Shown here: one piece after another, positions 17,535 to 18,312 of the stretch | Numbering within the stretch: the first letter of the stretch is position 1 | Layout: each line of letters begins with the position of its first letter | DNA from: Cyclostephanos tholiformis | Taxonomy: Eukaryota; Bacillariophyta; Thalassiosirophyceae; Thalassiosirales; Thalassiosiraceae | Assembly (NCBI GenBank): GCA_036939975.1 | Contig: JALLPB010000290.1 | Coordinates: 1 to 18,312 of the forward strand | Length of the DNA stretch: 18,312 nt | Reading direction: 5' to 3' | Made by a program: the position numbers and the translations under genes | The notes under the pieces: generated by a model | Databases searched by the model: none | What the model was told of the DNA's origin: nothing | Seen by the model: the letters and a program-made list of their open reading frames with translations, nothing else

Positions 17535-18312
17535 AGGTGAGTCTAAGAAACAGCCTCAACCATGACCTTACAGCATCACTTGTGCTTGGCTGTACTCCAA
17601 TTTTCCAAAAAATTGCCCCCACCCGCACATGGGTATCAGTGTAAGGGTGCAACCAAACTCCCCTCCACAGCATATGAAAGTGCTCAATCACTTTTTATAC
17701 ATATAATATGGAAGTGGGATGCATAGTGAGGTGGTTTAAAGCCTCAACCATGACCTTACAGCATTACTTGGGCGTGACCATACCCCAATTTTCCAAAAAA
17801 CCACCACACCATTGTAGGGCTATTATCTGCATAAGGATGCACCCATATGTCCTTCCACAGCATACCAAGGTGTTGAAACACTTTTTATAGATATAATATA
17901 GAAGTGGGATGCATCGTGAGGTGGTTTACAGCCTCAACCATGACCTTACAGCATCACTTGTGCTCAGCTTTACTCCAATTTTCCAAAAAAATGCCCCCAC
18001 TTTCACAGGGGGTATCAAGGTAAAGGTGCACCCAAACTCCCCTCCACAGCATATGAAAGTGCTCAATTACTTTTTATACATATGCATAGATATGAGATGC
18101 ATAGTGAGGTGGTTTACAGCCTTAACCATGTCATTACAGCATTACTTGGACATGACTGTACCCCAATTTTTCAAAAAACCAACCCCACTGTCACAGGGCT
18201 ATTATCTGCATAAGGGTGCACCCATATATCCTTCAACAGCATACCAAGGTATTGAAACACTTTTTATACATATAATATGGAAGTGGGATGCATAGTGAGG
18301 TGGTTTAAAGCC
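17535..18312 (+). repeat. satellite array 2, ~189-bp unit in alternating A-B dimers, open at window end
   Basis: The block GCCTCAACCATGACCTTACA (or a one-base variant) starts units at 17553, 17741, 17931 and 18119, and a fifth begins at 18310, with steps 188, 190, 188 and 191. Units 1 and 3 share features absent from units 2 and 4: CATCACTTGTGCT and ACTCCCCTCCACAGCATATGAAAGTGCTCAA. Units 2 and 4 share GGGCTATTATCTGCATAAG and CAGCATACCAAGGT. The dimer period is exactly 378 bp in both registers (17553 to 17931, 17741 to 18119). The reverse complement of array 1 matches this unit in the same block order. The array continues past the window edge. Confidence 0.92.

Noticed and set aside
17708..18295. 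Satellite 2 as a gene for a repeat protein, since its units give similar peptides
   Set aside because: The monomer steps are 188, 190, 188 and 191, so the frame shifts from unit to unit and stops intervene. The peptide similarity follows from the DNA repeat alone, although the 378-bp dimer is a multiple of three.
12716..18312. CRISPR array
   Set aside because: Units are 36 to 440 bp long and repeated in full, without short conserved repeats separated by unique spacers. The context is eukaryotic.

Overview
The window is eukaryotic nuclear DNA, most likely from a diatom or a close stramenopile relative. The evidence is the split first gene with two short GT-AG introns (79 and 100 bp, phases 0 and 1), widely spaced genes on both strands with their own flanking regions, long disordered serine-, aspartate- and glutamine-rich proteins, and a Cys/His/Trp module in the second gene that I associate with diatom predicted proteins. 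The 7 kb repeat block with almost no CpG fits a centric diatom with methylated repeats. The species call is inference.

Left part (1-10.9 kb), gene-bearing and CpG-normal to CpG-rich: (1) a three-exon + strand gene (461-3966) for a 1108-residue PDZ-like/PX/VPS9 protein, predicted to be a phosphoinositide-targeted Rab5-family exchange factor; (2) a convergent - strand gene (6229-4325) for a serine-rich protein with two copies of a Cys-Gly-Arg-Cys...Trp-Lys...Cys-x2-Cys module and a C-terminal PP1-docking-like RVAF; (3) after a 1.06 kb divergent spacer, a + strand gene (7287-8540) for a polyglutamine protein of unknown function with CDK-type sites; (4) a + strand gene (8978-10816) for an HAD-superfamily phosphatase with an N-terminal targeting-like region and a C-terminal zinc ribbon. 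These are independent single genes. I see no operon-like or pathway link between them beyond the convergent and divergent arrangement.

Right part (about 11.3-18.3 kb), repeat-rich and very CpG-poor: a decayed - strand reading frame (12350-11411) with six internal stops, followed by AATAAA and a pentanucleotide tail as in non-LTR retroelements; a 19-bp minisatellite; a roughly 435-bp tandem array (12.72-14.11 kb); small coding-like remnants (14.35-15.1 kb); a roughly 185-bp satellite array (15.10-16.23 kb); a 36-40 bp minisatellite (17.24-17.42 kb); and a second satellite array (17.54 kb to the window end). The last array is in opposite orientation to the first and is organised as an alternating A-B-A-B dimer with an exact 378-bp period. 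The most interesting points are this higher-order, inverted satellite pair, the abrupt CpG boundary, the PDZ-PX-VPS9 and HAD-zinc-ribbon architectures, and the uORF that overlaps the first gene's start as ATGA.
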